This document shows positions 21,651 to 29,264 of a DNA stretch of 33,763 nt, one piece after another; positions within the stretch are counted from its first letter, which is position 1; each line of letters begins with the position of its first letter. Both the position numbers and the translations under genes were made by a program. Source of the DNA: Clostridiales bacterium (lineage in GTDB: Bacteria; Bacillota; Clostridia; TANB77; CAG-508); NCBI GenBank assembly GCA_015056485.1, contig SVGD01000015.1, positions 1-33,763 of the forward strand. The letters are read 5' to 3'. The notes under the pieces were generated by a model. That model was not told the origin of the DNA and made no database searches. It saw only the letters and a program-made list of their open reading frames with translations.

Positions 21651-23855
21651 TTATTTTTTATCCTTCAACCTCAATGCATTTAATATTACAGTAATGCTAC
21701 TAAATACCATTGCTATACTTGCGAACATTGGTGTAATTGAAATTCCAAATGGTTTAAGTAATCCAACGGCAATTGGAATCATTAAAGCATTATAAAAGAA
21801 AGCCCAGAATAAGTTTTGTTTAATGTTTTTTACAGTTTTTTTGCTAATTGTAATTAATTTTATTATGTTATATAAATTGTTATTGTTTAATATTACATCG
21901 GCAGAATCCATTGCTATATCAGTACTGTTATTAAAGCTTACACCAATAGATGCACTTGCCAGAGCAGGACTATCGTTAATTCCATCACCGCACATCATAA
22001 TATATTTATTTTCTATTTTTAAGTCATTTATTATTTTTGATTTTTCTGATGGCAATACATTTGAAATTATATTATTTATTCCTAGTTCTTTCCCAATTAT
22101 TTCTGCAGTTGCCTTATTGTCTCCTGTTAACATGATTGTTTCGATTCTGCTTTTATTTAAACTTTCTATTACTTTTTTAGCGTTTTCTTTTACAATATCA
22201 TTAACACCAATTAATGCAATTATTTTTTTGTTTTTTACAACATATATAATACTATTTCCATTTTTAGTTAAAGAATTCTCATCGTCTAAATGTGAATTTT
22301 CTATTTCATATTTATCAAGTAGTTTTGAATTGCCTAATAGTATCTCATTATTATCAATAAAACCTATAATTCCAAATCCAGATATGTTTTCGAATTTATT
22401 TACAGGTAATAATTCTAATTTATTTTCGTTTAAATAATCAGTAAAAGCTTTTGCTATTGGATGTGTTGATTTACTTTCTATACTGGCAACTAACTGAAGT
22501 AATTTATTGTTATCTAGAGAGGTATAATTTATTATTTCTGAAATTTTTAATTTTCCATAAGTTAAAGTTCCTGTTTTATCAAAAATAATAGTATTTACTT
22601 TTTGAGCATTTTCTAAAATCTCGCTTTTCTTTATTAAAATTCCATTTTTAGCACATAATCCTTCACTTATAACTATTGCAAGTGGAGTTGCAAGACCTAA
22701 ACTACAAGGACATGCTACAACTAATACGGTAACAAAAGTTATAATTGATGTTGCAAAATCAAAACCTAAAATTAAATATGTTATAAATGTGATTATTGCA
22801 ATTATTATGACTGCTGGGACAAAGTAACCACTAACAGTATCTGCAAGTTTTGCAATAGGAGCTTTTGTATTACTAGCTTCAACTACCAACCTAACTATAT
22901 CAGATATTGTTGATTCTTTCCCAATCTTTTCAGCTTTATATTCTATATATCCATCATAATTTATACTTCCTGCAATTACTTTTTGTCCAACAGTTTTTAA
23001 TACTGGTTTACTTTCTCCAGTAATAAGTGATTCATCTATATGAGTTTTCCCTAGAACAATTTCTCCATCTACTGCAATTTTTTCACCAGGTCTACATACT
23101 ACAAGAGCTCCTTTATGAATCTCATCTAAAGTCACATTTTTTTCGATTCCGTCTACTTTTATAACTGCATTTTTAGGAGTAATTTCAACTAATTTTTGAA
23201 TAGCTTCTTTAGTTTTATCTTTACTGATTTTATCAATGTATCTACCAAGTTTTATAAAGTATATTACTATTGCTGCTGATTCAAAGTATAAGTTTTGTAT
23301 ATAATCATTATATCCTTTTATAATCATATACATGCTATATAAACTGTAGAAAAAACTACTAACAACTCCTATTGCTACAAGTGTGTCCATATTAGGTGTT
23401 TTGTGAATTAAATTCTTATATCCGTTTTTTATAATCTCAAATCCATATACAATAAAAGCTATAGTAAGAATTAATAAAACAATACAGTAATTTATAGGAT
23501 TTGAATGTGGGTATATTATTTTTAATGTCGGTAAATTAACCATATGTCCCATTGATATGTACATTAGAATAATTGCCAGAAAAGTGAATACAATAAATAA
23601 GATTTTCTGTTTTTTATTATTAGAATTAGACTTTATTTCTTTAAATTCACCTAAACTTTTAAAGCCTGCCTCTTGTACAAAACGTTCCAATTTTTCTTGG
23701 TTTAATATTTTTTCATCGTATTCTATAAAAGCGTTTGCAAGAACAAGATTTACAGAAGCATTTATGATTCCATTTTGTTTGTTTAAATATTTTTCCAATC
23801 CATTAGAACAAGCACTACAAGTCATTCCATCAATTGATAAAATAATTTTTTTCAT
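21651..23855 (-). CDS. copA: Copper-exporting P1B-type ATPase
   Basis: 734 residues. It pumps Cu(I) out of the cell. One N-terminal heavy-metal domain with GMTCSACSNG (Cys13, Cys16) is followed by eight membrane segments. Signatures: TGES in the actuator domain, the intramembrane Cys382-Pro383-Cys384 (VACPCSLGLATP), the phosphorylation site Asp426 in FDKTGTLT, the HP element in KSTHPIA, and GDGINDSPALASA. The YN and MSST-like residues of Cu(I) ATPases (YNALMIPIA, FSSITVILNALRL) are seen at the C-terminus. It starts 2 bases after copZ, and its ribosome binding site lies in the copZ end. No copper regulator gene is next to it, and I could not find a convincing CopY or CsoR operator. Confidence 0.95.
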   Translation of the reverse strand: MKKIILSIDGMTCSACSNGLEKYLNKQNGIINASVNLVLANAFIEYDEKILNQEKLERFVQEAGFKSLGEFKEIKSNSNNKKQKILFIVFTFLAIILMYISMGHMVNLPTLKIIYPHSNPINYCIVLLILTIAFIVYGFEIIKNGYKNLIHKTPNMDTLVAIGVVSSFFYSLYSMYMIIKGYNDYIQNLYFESAAIVIYFIKLGRYIDKISKDKTKEAIQKLVEITPKNAVIKVDGIEKNVTLDEIHKGALVVCRPGEKIAVDGEIVLGKTHIDESLITGESKPVLKTVGQKVIAGSINYDGYIEYKAEKIGKESTISDIVRLVVEASNTKAPIAKLADTVSGYFVPAVIIIAIITFITYLILGFDFATSIITFVTVLVVACPCSLGLATPLAIVISEGLCAKNGILIKKSEILENAQKVNTIIFDKTGTLTYGKLKISEIINYTSLDNNKLLQLVASIESKSTHPIAKAFTDYLNENKLELLPVNKFENISGFGIIGFIDNNEILLGNSKLLDKYEIENSHLDDENSLTKNGNSIIYVVKNKKIIALIGVNDIVKENAKKVIESLNKSRIETIMLTGDNKATAEIIGKELGINNIISNVLPSEKSKIINDLKIENKYIMMCGDGINDSPALASASIGVSFNNSTDIAMDSADVILNNNNLYNIIKLITISKKTVKNIKQNLFWAFFYNALMIPIAVGLLKPFGISITPMFASIAMVFSSITVILNALRLKDKK

Positions 23856-23857
23856 TA

Positions 23858-24070
23858 TTAATCTTCCTTTACTACTTTAAAACCTAGAACTTCGATTTTT
23901 TCAAAAACAGTGTTTTCAGAGATATTATCATCTAGAGAAACACTAACTATTCCTTCAATGTAATTTGCATTTACATTAGATACTCCTTCAATAGTTTCTA
24001 GGGCATTTTTTATTCTGTTTTCACATCCTCTACAAGCCATACCTTCAACTTTACTTACAATATTTTTCAT
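23858..24070 (-). CDS. copZ: Copper chaperone (heavy-metal-associated domain)
   Basis: 70 residues, a single HMA domain with the metal site GMACRGCENRI (Cys14 and Cys17) and the beta-alpha-beta pattern IEGVSNVNANYIEGIVSVSLDD. It binds Cu(I) in the cytosol and hands it to the ATPase encoded immediately downstream. AAAGGAAAA precedes the ATG. The two genes are cotranscribed, chaperone first, with a 2-base gap. Confidence 0.92.
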   Translation of the reverse strand: MKNIVSKVEGMACRGCENRIKNALETIEGVSNVNANYIEGIVSVSLDDNISENTVFEKIEVLGFKVVKED

Positions 24071-24168
24071 ATTAATTTTCCTTTCTCAATTAGTATAAAT
24101 ATACAGGAATAATATCATAGAATTGAATGAATATCAAATAAAAATCAGATTAATATGAACAAGGTATT

Positions 24169-24197
24169 TTGACAATGTTGACATAATTTAGTATAAT
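24169..24197 (+). promoter_or_regulatory. Consensus sigma-A promoter, unit 1
   Basis: TTGACA, 17 bases, TATAAT: a perfect match. The stretch from TTGACA through ACATAATTTAGTATAATA is almost identical to the promoter at 24673, with spacer difference ATGTTG versus ATATTA. Confidence 0.93.
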
Positions 24198-24243
24198 ATG
24201 TATATGTTCTTTTTATAAAAAAAGTAAAAAAGGAGAGAAAGAC

Positions 24244-24561
24244 ATGACAGAGAACATGAATTCAAAGGCACTTTTTATTCGAAGGGAAGGTGAACAGAAC
24301 GTATTTAAGGCTCAAAAGCTTGATGAACAGCGTCCGGATTTCATTAAAGAAGAAGATGCATTTCGACTTCGTAATGAATGGTGCTTGAAAAATCAGCATG
24401 GTGAGGTTGACAGCAGCGGTGAAATCGGACATGCTTACTGGATTTTATCGAGCACAGGTGAAGCAAAAATCATCAAGGAGATCGTTTATTTTAAATACGT
24501 TGTTTGTAACGAGGAAGGCACAGAAGATTATGGACTCCTCAGCGAATTCGATGCAGCGTAA
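24244..24561 (+). CDS. Small acidic protein, paralogue 1 of a tandem pair
   Basis: 105 residues, no signal peptide or membrane segment. It aligns over its length with the 98-residue product at 24748: LFIRREGEQNVFKAQKL against IFVRTEAEEKIFQAKKV, then EDAF...EW against ENAF...TW, GHAYWILSS against NNAYWIIYD, and the C-terminal LLSEFDAA against LCEIDPA. I recognise no family. The beta-rich layout with conserved NAYWI suggests a small domain that packs on itself or on a partner. AAAAGGAGAG precedes the start. Codons are much richer in G and C than the neighbours, and the unit has its own consensus promoter and terminator, so it was probably acquired. Confidence 0.78.
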   Translation: MTENMNSKALFIRREGEQNVFKAQKLDEQRPDFIKEEDAFRLRNEWCLKNQHGEVDSSGEIGHAYWILSSTGEAKIIKEIVYFKYVVCNEEGTEDYGLLSEFDAA

Positions 24562-24567
24562 TCTCCC

Positions 24568-24596
24568 CTGACAAAGATTTCATTCGTCTAAGTCAG
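24568..24596 (+). ncRNA. Conserved 3'-UTR hairpin, copy 1
   Basis: Stem CTGAC/GTCAG closing the 19-base loop AAAGATTTCATTCGTCTAA. The second copy (25059-25087) has an identical loop and a stem changed to CCGAC/GTCGG, a compensated base pair. It sits 6 bases after the stop codon and 9 before the terminator hairpin. Confidence 0.65.
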
Positions 24597-24605
24597 TAAA
24601 CAAAC

Positions 24606-24645
24606 ACACAGGCTCTTGCCCATTCGCAGGAGCCTGTGTGCTGTT
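24606..24645 (+). terminator. Terminator hairpin of unit 1
   Basis: 14-bp stem ACACAGGCTCTTGC/GCAGGAGCCTGTGT (one G-T pair) with loop CCATTC, then GCTGTTTTG. The loop and stem plan match the hairpin at 25097. Confidence 0.85.
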
Positions 24646-24672
24646 TTGTAGAATATAATTTAAAAGATGTTT

Positions 24673-24701
24673 TTGACAATATTAACATAATTTAGTATAA
24701 T
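24673..24701 (+). promoter_or_regulatory. Consensus sigma-A promoter, unit 2
   Basis: TTGACA, 17 bases, TATAAT. The last part of the spacer (ACATAATTTAG) is the same as in unit 1, so promoter and gene were duplicated together. Confidence 0.93.
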
Positions 24702-24747
24702 AAGGACATGTTCTCTACATAAAAAACTGAAAAGGAGAAGGCTAGAC

Positions 24748-25044
24748 ATGAACATATTTGTTAGAACAGAAGCAGAGGAAAAAATTTTTCAGGCAAAAAA
24801 AGTTGGTGAAGACTTGCCTGAGGGAGTTAATCTGGAAAATGCTTTTTGCATCGATGACACATGGTTTTATGAAAACGAATCAGGAGACATGAGTTTTGGT
24901 AAAATAAATAATGCATATTGGATTATTTATGATTCTGATAATGTATTTATTGTGGACAAGACAGCAGAAAGTTATAAGGATTACATTGTTGTTGACGAGG
25001 ATGGAAACATTCTTGGATACCTTTGTGAAATCGACCCTGCTTAA
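24748..25044 (+). CDS. Small acidic protein, paralogue 2 of a tandem pair
   Basis: 98 residues, acidic and soluble. It begins MNIFVRTEAEEKIFQAKKV and has ENAFCIDDTWFYENESGDMSF, NNAYWIIYDSD and a C-terminal DEDGNILGYLCEIDPA. It is a diverged copy of the gene at 24244, sharing perhaps a third of positions by eye. AAAAGGAGAAGG lies upstream. The conserved hydrophobic and aromatic residues and the absence of nonsense changes suggest both copies are under selection. Function unknown. Confidence 0.78.
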   Translation: MNIFVRTEAEEKIFQAKKVGEDLPEGVNLENAFCIDDTWFYENESGDMSFGKINNAYWIIYDSDNVFIVDKTAESYKDYIVVDEDGNILGYLCEIDPA

Positions 25045-25058
25045 GCAACAATCTCCTA

Positions 25059-25087
25059 CCGACAAAGATTTCATTCGTCTAAGTCGG
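25059..25087 (+). ncRNA. Conserved 3'-UTR hairpin, copy 2
   Basis: Stem CCGAC/GTCGG around the loop AAAGATTTCATTCGTCTAA, the loop being identical to copy 1 although the coding regions have diverged strongly. Confidence 0.65.
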
Positions 25088-25096
25088 TAAAAAAAC

Positions 25097-25138
25097 ACAA
25101 AGGCTCTTGCCCATTCGCAAGGGCTTTTGTGCGGTTTG
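25097..25138 (+). terminator. Terminator hairpin of unit 2
   Basis: 14-bp stem ACAAAGGCTCTTGC/GCAAGGGCTTTTGT with two G-T pairs, loop CCATTC, then GCGGTTT. Confidence 0.82.
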
Positions 25139-25144
25139 ATATTA

Positions 25145-25173
25145 TTGACAGGTTATTGGTATTTTGATAAAAT
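25145..25173 (+). promoter_or_regulatory. Sigma-A promoter of the DUF4190-like gene
   Basis: TTGACA, 17-base spacer, TAAAAT. It lies 32 bases before the chosen start. Confidence 0.82.
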
Positions 25174-25205
25174 GAAAAAAATTATATAAGAGGGAGATGT
25201 TTTTT

Positions 25206-25874
25206 ATGGCAAAAACAGAATATAAATTTGAATGTGATGAAAATATTGCAAAAGAAACTATAATGCAGTTTTTAAAAGCGAATAATTATAAAGAACAAGT
25301 TACAAAGGATGGCAGAAAATATTATCAATATTCAGATGCAATGGTTATAGGATTTTTAGAATATGAAATTCAAAATGGAATGACTACATTATATGCATAT
25401 CTTAGAAGTGAAAAGAAACCAATGCCTTTAGATGATTCATTTGTAGGAGCTTTACCAAAAAGTCATTATAAAGGTATAATTGAACCATTATTGAAATCTT
25501 TATCTAATTTAAAATCAGAATCTGTAGAAGTACAAGAACCAGTTATTGAAGAAAAAACAGAAATAAATGAAGAAGTGACTGTAAATCAAGAAAAGGAAGA
25601 AATCAAAAATGATGCATATAACCAATTTGCTGATGAAAGTCAAAAAACAAAAGAAAAGTTTGCTGTAGCTGCTTTTGTAATATCACTAATTGGATTAGTT
25701 TTATCATGCTTTGGTTTGATATATGGATTAATAATAATCTTTTTAGAGTATTATTTTGCAATTCAAGGATTAAAAACAAAGAAAAAAGGTTTAGCTATTA
25801 CTGCTATAGTGTTAGCTTCTTTATCGTTATTAATAAATATATTAGCTATTATAATAGGATTATGGATAGGATAA
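25206..25874 (+). CDS. Membrane protein with C-terminal DUF4190-like helices
   Basis: 222 residues from ATG 25206. The ATG at 25197 lies directly against the AGGGAG site and is too close. Residues 1-105 form a soluble domain I do not recognise (TEYKFECDENIAKETIMQFL at the start). A Glu/Lys-rich linker follows to about residue 155. The last 70 residues have two or three membrane helices with a short KTKKKGLAITAIVLAS loop, as in DUF4190 proteins. The N-terminal part would be cytosolic. Its function is unknown. Base composition returns here to the AT-rich norm. It has its own promoter and lies just before the trp leader. Confidence 0.72.
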   Translation: MAKTEYKFECDENIAKETIMQFLKANNYKEQVTKDGRKYYQYSDAMVIGFLEYEIQNGMTTLYAYLRSEKKPMPLDDSFVGALPKSHYKGIIEPLLKSLSNLKSESVEVQEPVIEEKTEINEEVTVNQEKEEIKNDAYNQFADESQKTKEKFAVAAFVISLIGLVLSCFGLIYGLIIIFLEYYFAIQGLKTKKKGLAITAIVLASLSLLINILAIIIGLWIG

Positions 25875-25895
25875 TAAAAGTTCAACTATGTTTTA

Positions 25896-25925
25896 TTGAC
25901 AAATAATAACATTTAGTAATATAAT
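25896..25925 (+). promoter_or_regulatory. Sigma-A promoter of the trpB leader
   Basis: TTGACA, 18-base spacer, TATAAT. The transcript would start near 25932, just before the leader-peptide ribosome binding site AAGGAG (25934-25939). Confidence 0.82.
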
Positions 25926-25948
25926 AATATTATAAGGAGACAAATGCC

Positions 25949-26032
25949 ATGAAAGAGTTTAGTAAAAGTAAATTCAATAATAGATGGCAAGTATGGGGAA
26001 TAAATTACTCATACAAATTTGTCATGTTTTAA
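25949..26032 (+). CDS. Predicted trp leader peptide (27 aa, two Trp codons)
   Basis: ATG with AAGGAG 9 bases upstream, 27 codons and TAA. The product starts MKEFSKSKFNNR and then has W-Q-V-W: TGG at 25985-25987 and 25994-25996. Tryptophan is rare elsewhere in this genome, so two in four codons is notable. Nine bases after the second Trp codon, still inside the peptide, begins the 11-base segment that can pair with the terminator's left arm. The terminator lies 22 bases after the stop. This is the layout of a classical attenuation leader. The gene is too short for standard gene calling. Confidence 0.78.
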   Translation: MKEFSKSKFNNRWQVWGINYSYKFVMF

Positions 26033-26097
26033 TATAAAAAAATAAAAAAAGCATGCACATGTATGAGTAAATAATAAACTTATACATGTGCTTTTTT
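26005..26097 (+). promoter_or_regulatory. Transcription attenuator of trpB
   Basis: Segment 2 is TTACTCATACA (26005-26015) and is the exact reverse complement of segment 3, TGTATGAGTAA (26060-26070), 11 bp. Segment 3 is also part of the left arm of the terminator: GCACATGTATGAGT (26055-26068) pairs with ACTTATACATGTGC (26078-26091), 14 bp with one G-T, and six T follow (26092-26097). A ribosome stalled at the Trp codons leaves segment 2 free to pair with segment 3 and blocks the terminator. A ribosome reaching the stop covers segment 2 and lets the terminator form. Confidence 0.82.
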
Positions 26098-26119
26098 CAT
26101 ATAAAAGGAGGTGGTGCAT

Positions 26120-27325
26120 ATGGAAGCTGATTGGCATTGGAAAAATTTAAAAATTAATTATAAGAAAGAAGGTAATTTTATGAATTATGGAGAATTTGGT
26201 GGACAATATGTGCCACAAGAATTAAAAAATAAATTAGATGAAATTAAAGAAGAATTTTATAAAGCAATTGAAGATGAAGAATTTATTAAAGAGTATTTAA
26301 ATTATTTAAAACAATATGTAGGAAGACCAACTGCATTATATTTTGCTAAGAACCTAACAAAATATGCAGATGGTGCAAAGATTTATTTAAAAAGAGAAGA
26401 TTTAAATCATACAGGAGCACACAAAATTAACAATGCATTAGGTCAAGTGTTATTAGCTAGGAGAATGAATAAAACACACGTTATTGCAGAGACAGGGGCA
26501 GGACAACATGGTGTTGCAACAGCTACAGTTTGCACTTTATTTAATATGAAATGTACAATATTTATGGGAAAAGAAGATATAAAAAGACAAAGAGTCAATG
26601 TAGAAAAAATGAAATTACTAGGAGCTGAAGTGAAAGAAGTTTTTAGAGGAGAAGGTACATTAAAAGATGCAGTAGATGAAGCTTTTGAATATTTAATACA
26701 AAATGAAGATATTTTTTATTTAATAGGTTCGGCTGTTGGACCAGAACCATATCCAGAAATGGTTAAGTATTTTCAAAAAATAATTGGAGAAGAAGCGAAA
26801 AAACAAATAATTGAGCAAGAAGGTAATTTGCCTAAAGCTATAATTGCTTGTATTGGTGGAGGAAGTAACAGTATAGGATTATTTACAGATTTTATAAATG
26901 AAGAAGTTGAAATATATGGAATAGAAGGCGCAGGTAAAGGAATAAATACAGGTGAACATGCATGTGCAATGTCTAATGATAAGGTTGGAATAATGCATGG
27001 AATGAAAACATATATAATGCAAGATGAGAAAGGAAACATAAGGGATGCTTATTCTATTTCAGCAGGGTTGGATTATCCAGGAATTGGCCCAGAACATGCA
27101 TATTTAAAGTCTATAAATAGAGTAATATATGATAGCATAACAGATGACGAAGCAATAGAGGCATTTAAAATTTTAATAAGAGAAGAAGGGATAATTCCTG
27201 CATTAGAAAGTAGTCATGCAATTGCATATGCATTAAAAATAGCTAAAAAATATAAAAAAGATGATTGTATTATTGTTAACTTATCTGGAAGAGGAGATAA
27301 AGATATTGATACTATATTAATATAG
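26120..27325 (+). CDS. trpB: Tryptophan synthase beta chain
   Basis: 401 residues from ATG 26120, which has an ideal AAGGAGGT 7 bases upstream. The homologous part starts at Met21 (26180), which has a weaker GAAGG site, so shorter translation from there is possible. The enzyme joins indole and serine using PLP. Motifs: [30 protein letters not shown] with the PLP lysine at residue 102, AETGAGQHG with the catalytic Glu, [26 protein letters not shown] (the common His is Glu here), [10 protein letters not shown] for the phosphate, and SGRGDKD at the end. The extra N-terminus contains D-W-H-W. No trpA or other trp gene follows, so it may recycle indole or act with a distant alpha chain. Control is by the attenuator upstream. 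Confidence 0.95.
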   Translation: MEADWHWKNLKINYKKEGNFMNYGEFGGQYVPQELKNKLDEIKEEFYKAIEDEEFIKEYLNYLKQYVGRPTALYFAKNLTKYADGAKIYLKREDLNHTGAHKINNALGQVLLARRMNKTHVIAETGAGQHGVATATVCTLFNMKCTIFMGKEDIKRQRVNVEKMKLLGAEVKEVFRGEGTLKDAVDEAFEYLIQNEDIFYLIGSAVGPEPYPEMVKYFQKIIGEEAKKQIIEQEGNLPKAIIACIGGGSNSIGLFTDFINEEVEIYGIEGAGKGINTGEHACAMSNDKVGIMHGMKTYIMQDEKGNIRDAYSISAGLDYPGIGPEHAYLKSINRVIYDSITDDEAIEAFKILIREEGIIPALESSHAIAYALKIAKKYKKDDCIIVNLSGRGDKDIDTILI

Positions 27326-27342
27326 CTTGAAATAAAATGTCA

Positions 27343-27371
27343 TGGTCAAACTAAAAAAAGTTTGGTATAAT
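27343..27371 (+). promoter_or_regulatory. Probable promoter with inverted repeat in the spacer
   Basis: TGGTCA, 17 bases, TATAAT with TGG just before the -10. The spacer includes CAAACT and AGTTTG around seven A, which may act as an operator or as a weak terminator for trpB. Confidence 0.6.
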
Positions 27372-27400
27372 ATGAAATAATTTAAATAAGGAGTAAGAAA

Positions 27401-27814
27401 ATGTCAATAAAATATATAGAAAAAATACCGACGATAGATGAATTTAATACATTATCAGATGCTGTAGGATGGGGTAGAACAGGTGAAGAGGTATTTAAAG
27501 AAGCTATGAAAAACACATTATTTTCTCTTTGTGTTTACGATGATAATAAGTTGATAGGATATGGAAGAATTATAGGAGATAAAACAATTTTTCTTCATAT
27601 ACACAGTGTTAAGGTGCATCCAGAATATCAAGGGAAAAAAATCGGAACAAAAATTATGCAAGAATTACTAAAACAAGTAGATGAATATAAAAAAGTTAAT
27701 CCAGATATTAGAACATATTTAGGAGCGGCAAAAGACAAAGAAGGATTTTATGAAAAATTTGGATTTGAAAGAAGACCTAATGGAGATGTAGGAGCAGGAA
27801 TGATATTATATTAA
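27401..27814 (+). CDS. GNAT-family N-acetyltransferase
   Basis: 137 residues, standard size. The acetyl-CoA loop is HSVKVHPEYQGKKIGTKIMQEL (about residues 66-87; key element QGKKIGT), followed by YLGAAKDKEGFYEKFGFERRPNGDVGAGM, the usual C-terminal Tyr/Phe region. The N-terminus IPTIDEFNTLSDAVGWG is typical of small GNATs that acetylate amines. Substrate unknown. GGAGTAAG lies before the start. The YlmH gene follows 20 bases later and may share the transcript. Confidence 0.9.
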   Translation: MSIKYIEKIPTIDEFNTLSDAVGWGRTGEEVFKEAMKNTLFSLCVYDDNKLIGYGRIIGDKTIFLHIHSVKVHPEYQGKKIGTKIMQELLKQVDEYKKVNPDIRTYLGAAKDKEGFYEKFGFERRPNGDVGAGMILY

Positions 27815-27834
27815 AATTTAAAAAGGAAAAAAAT

Positions 27835-28608
27835 ATGCAAACAAATCAAAATAATCAAATGTTGATACCAAAAATTATGGACAAAATAAGGTTTAGTAAA
27901 AATAAAATAATAAATACAGAATTTTTAAATGAATATCAAATTAGGATTATAGATAAGGAACTTCAAAGAAATAGGGAAAAGAATTATTTCTTTGAAGGAG
28001 GATATCCTGATGCAGAAAGTAAAATACTAATAGCTTATCCAGAAAGGGAAGAGGAAGCTTTTATAAAGCAAAGTATTTATAGTATTATAAAAGCAATAAA
28101 AATAGAATTACCAAATGAAGTTCATGGGAAGTTTGAACATAGAGATTATCTAGGAACACTGATGAGTTTTGGATTATCGAGAGACCGAATCGGTGATATT
28201 ATAGTTTATAAAGATTGCGCATATATTATAGTTTTAGAGGAAAACGTAGAGTATATAAAAAACAGTTTAAATTTTGAAAAGAGATTTAAAAAAGCAAAGA
28301 TATCAATTATTAATATAGATGAAGTTAAGCCTAAGCAAATAGAATTTGAAAACATAAAGATTTCGGTAAATTCGACAAGATTAGACAGTGTTATTAGCGA
28401 ACTTCTAAATACTTCTAGAAGATTAGCACAAGAGTTGATTGATTTGGAAAAAGTTTCTATAAATTATTCTGTAGAAACAAAATACACAAAAACAATAAAA
28501 GAAAAGGATATATTAATAATTAGAGGAAGAGGTAAATATATTGTTAATCAATTTATAGGTAAAAATAAAAAAGAAAAAGAAGTTATAGAAATAAAAAAAT
28601 ATAAGTAG
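27835..28608 (+). CDS. YlmH-like S4-domain RNA-binding protein
   Basis: 257 residues. The N-terminal region has FEGGYPDAESKILIAYPE (about residues 53-70) and FEHRDYLGTLMSFGLSRDRIGDIIVYKDCAYIIV (about 101-134). The last 80 residues are an S4 domain with STRLDSVISELLNTSRRLAQELIDLEKVSIN. YlmH proteins bind ribosomal RNA or stalled 50S-peptidyl-tRNA complexes and are usually encoded near the cell-division genes sepF-divIVA; here that setting is missing. The start follows AAAAAGGAAAAAA. The S4 loop keeps the family pattern, so the protein is probably functional. Confidence 0.9.
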   Translation: MQTNQNNQMLIPKIMDKIRFSKNKIINTEFLNEYQIRIIDKELQRNREKNYFFEGGYPDAESKILIAYPEREEEAFIKQSIYSIIKAIKIELPNEVHGKFEHRDYLGTLMSFGLSRDRIGDIIVYKDCAYIIVLEENVEYIKNSLNFEKRFKKAKISIINIDEVKPKQIEFENIKISVNSTRLDSVISELLNTSRRLAQELIDLEKVSINYSVETKYTKTIKEKDILIIRGRGKYIVNQFIGKNKKEKEVIEIKKYK

Positions 28609-28674
28609 AAGTAACAATTTATGTTGAATTGTCGAAAAAAATATGATAATATAGAAAAAAGGTGGAGATGTTTT

Positions 28675-29199
28675 ATGGCAAGTGAATTAATGTTAGAAAC
28701 TATGGGTTCTTTAATGTATGTATTTATGATGATATTATATTATGCTATATGTTTCGGCTCAGCTGTATTTCAATACATATGTTTTTGGAAAATATTTGTA
28801 AAAGCAGGACAAGAAGGATGGAAATGTTTAATTCCAGTTTATAATTTAATAGTGTTATTTAAATTTATAGGATTATCACCATTTTTATTGTTAATATATT
28901 TACTTCCATTTTTACTTATATTAGGAGGTTTTATTATTGGTTTTCTTATAGCAATAGGAGTAGAGATAGCATATATTATGTTCTTCTTTATAATTATTTA
29001 TTTTATTGTATTATTGGGAGTATACGCGTTAAATATAGTTTATATGATATATTTAGGAAAAGCTTTCAATAAAAGTACCGCATTTATAGTTGGATTAGTT
29101 TTAGTTCCAGTTGTTTTTCAAGCAATATTAGCTTTTGATAAGACCTCAGTATATGGATTAAAAAAAGAAGAAAAAGAATTAACAGTAGAAAATGTTTAA
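28675..29199 (+). CDS. DUF5684-like membrane protein, paralogue 1
   Basis: 174 residues from ATG 28675 with GGTGGAG upstream; the earlier start at 28621 adds 18 polar residues without a site. Four or five membrane helices. The family core is WKIFVKAGQEGWKCLIPVYNLIVLFKFIGLSPF (about residues 39-71), with the cytosolic KAG...GW...IP.YN element, and LGKAFNKSTAFIVGLVLVPVVFQAILAFDK near the end. Function unknown. It is the first and longest of three tandem copies. Confidence 0.82.
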   Translation: MASELMLETMGSLMYVFMMILYYAICFGSAVFQYICFWKIFVKAGQEGWKCLIPVYNLIVLFKFIGLSPFLLLIYLLPFLLILGGFIIGFLIAIGVEIAYIMFFFIIIYFIVLLGVYALNIVYMIYLGKAFNKSTAFIVGLVLVPVVFQAILAFDKTSVYGLKKEEKELTVENV

Positions 29200-29219
29200 A
29201 AAAATAATATAAAAATGTA

Positions 29220-29243
29220 GGGACAGCCATTAGCTGTCCTTAA
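29220..29243. repeat. GTAGGGACAG hairpin, copy before the truncated gene
   Basis: GGACAGC/GCTGTCC (7 bp, loop CATTA) preceded by TGTAG. The same element (GGACAGCT/AGCTGTCC) precedes the full gene at 30439, so it was duplicated with it. It is also related to the GTAGGGG elements at 8223 and 15567. Confidence 0.7.
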
Positions 29244-29264
29244 AAAATATGAGAAGGAAGTTTT

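Noticed and set aside
21592..21795. Plus-strand frame running out of the 92-bp palindrome
   Set aside because: It is antisense to the copA 3' end, has no ribosome binding site and arises from the palindrome sequence.
24071..24168. CopY or CsoR operator upstream of copZ
   Set aside because: No TACANNTGTA inverted pair or GC-rich CsoR-type palindrome could be found in the AT-rich upstream region.
24568..25130. CRISPR array from the repeated elements at 24568 and 25059
   Set aside because: Only two copies, spaced by a whole gene, with structure typical of 3' UTR hairpins and terminators; no cas genes.
26033..26110. T-box or TRAP control of trpB
   Set aside because: No T-box antiterminator sequence and no series of GAG/UAG repeats is present; the Trp codons and 2:3/3:4 pairing explain the leader better.
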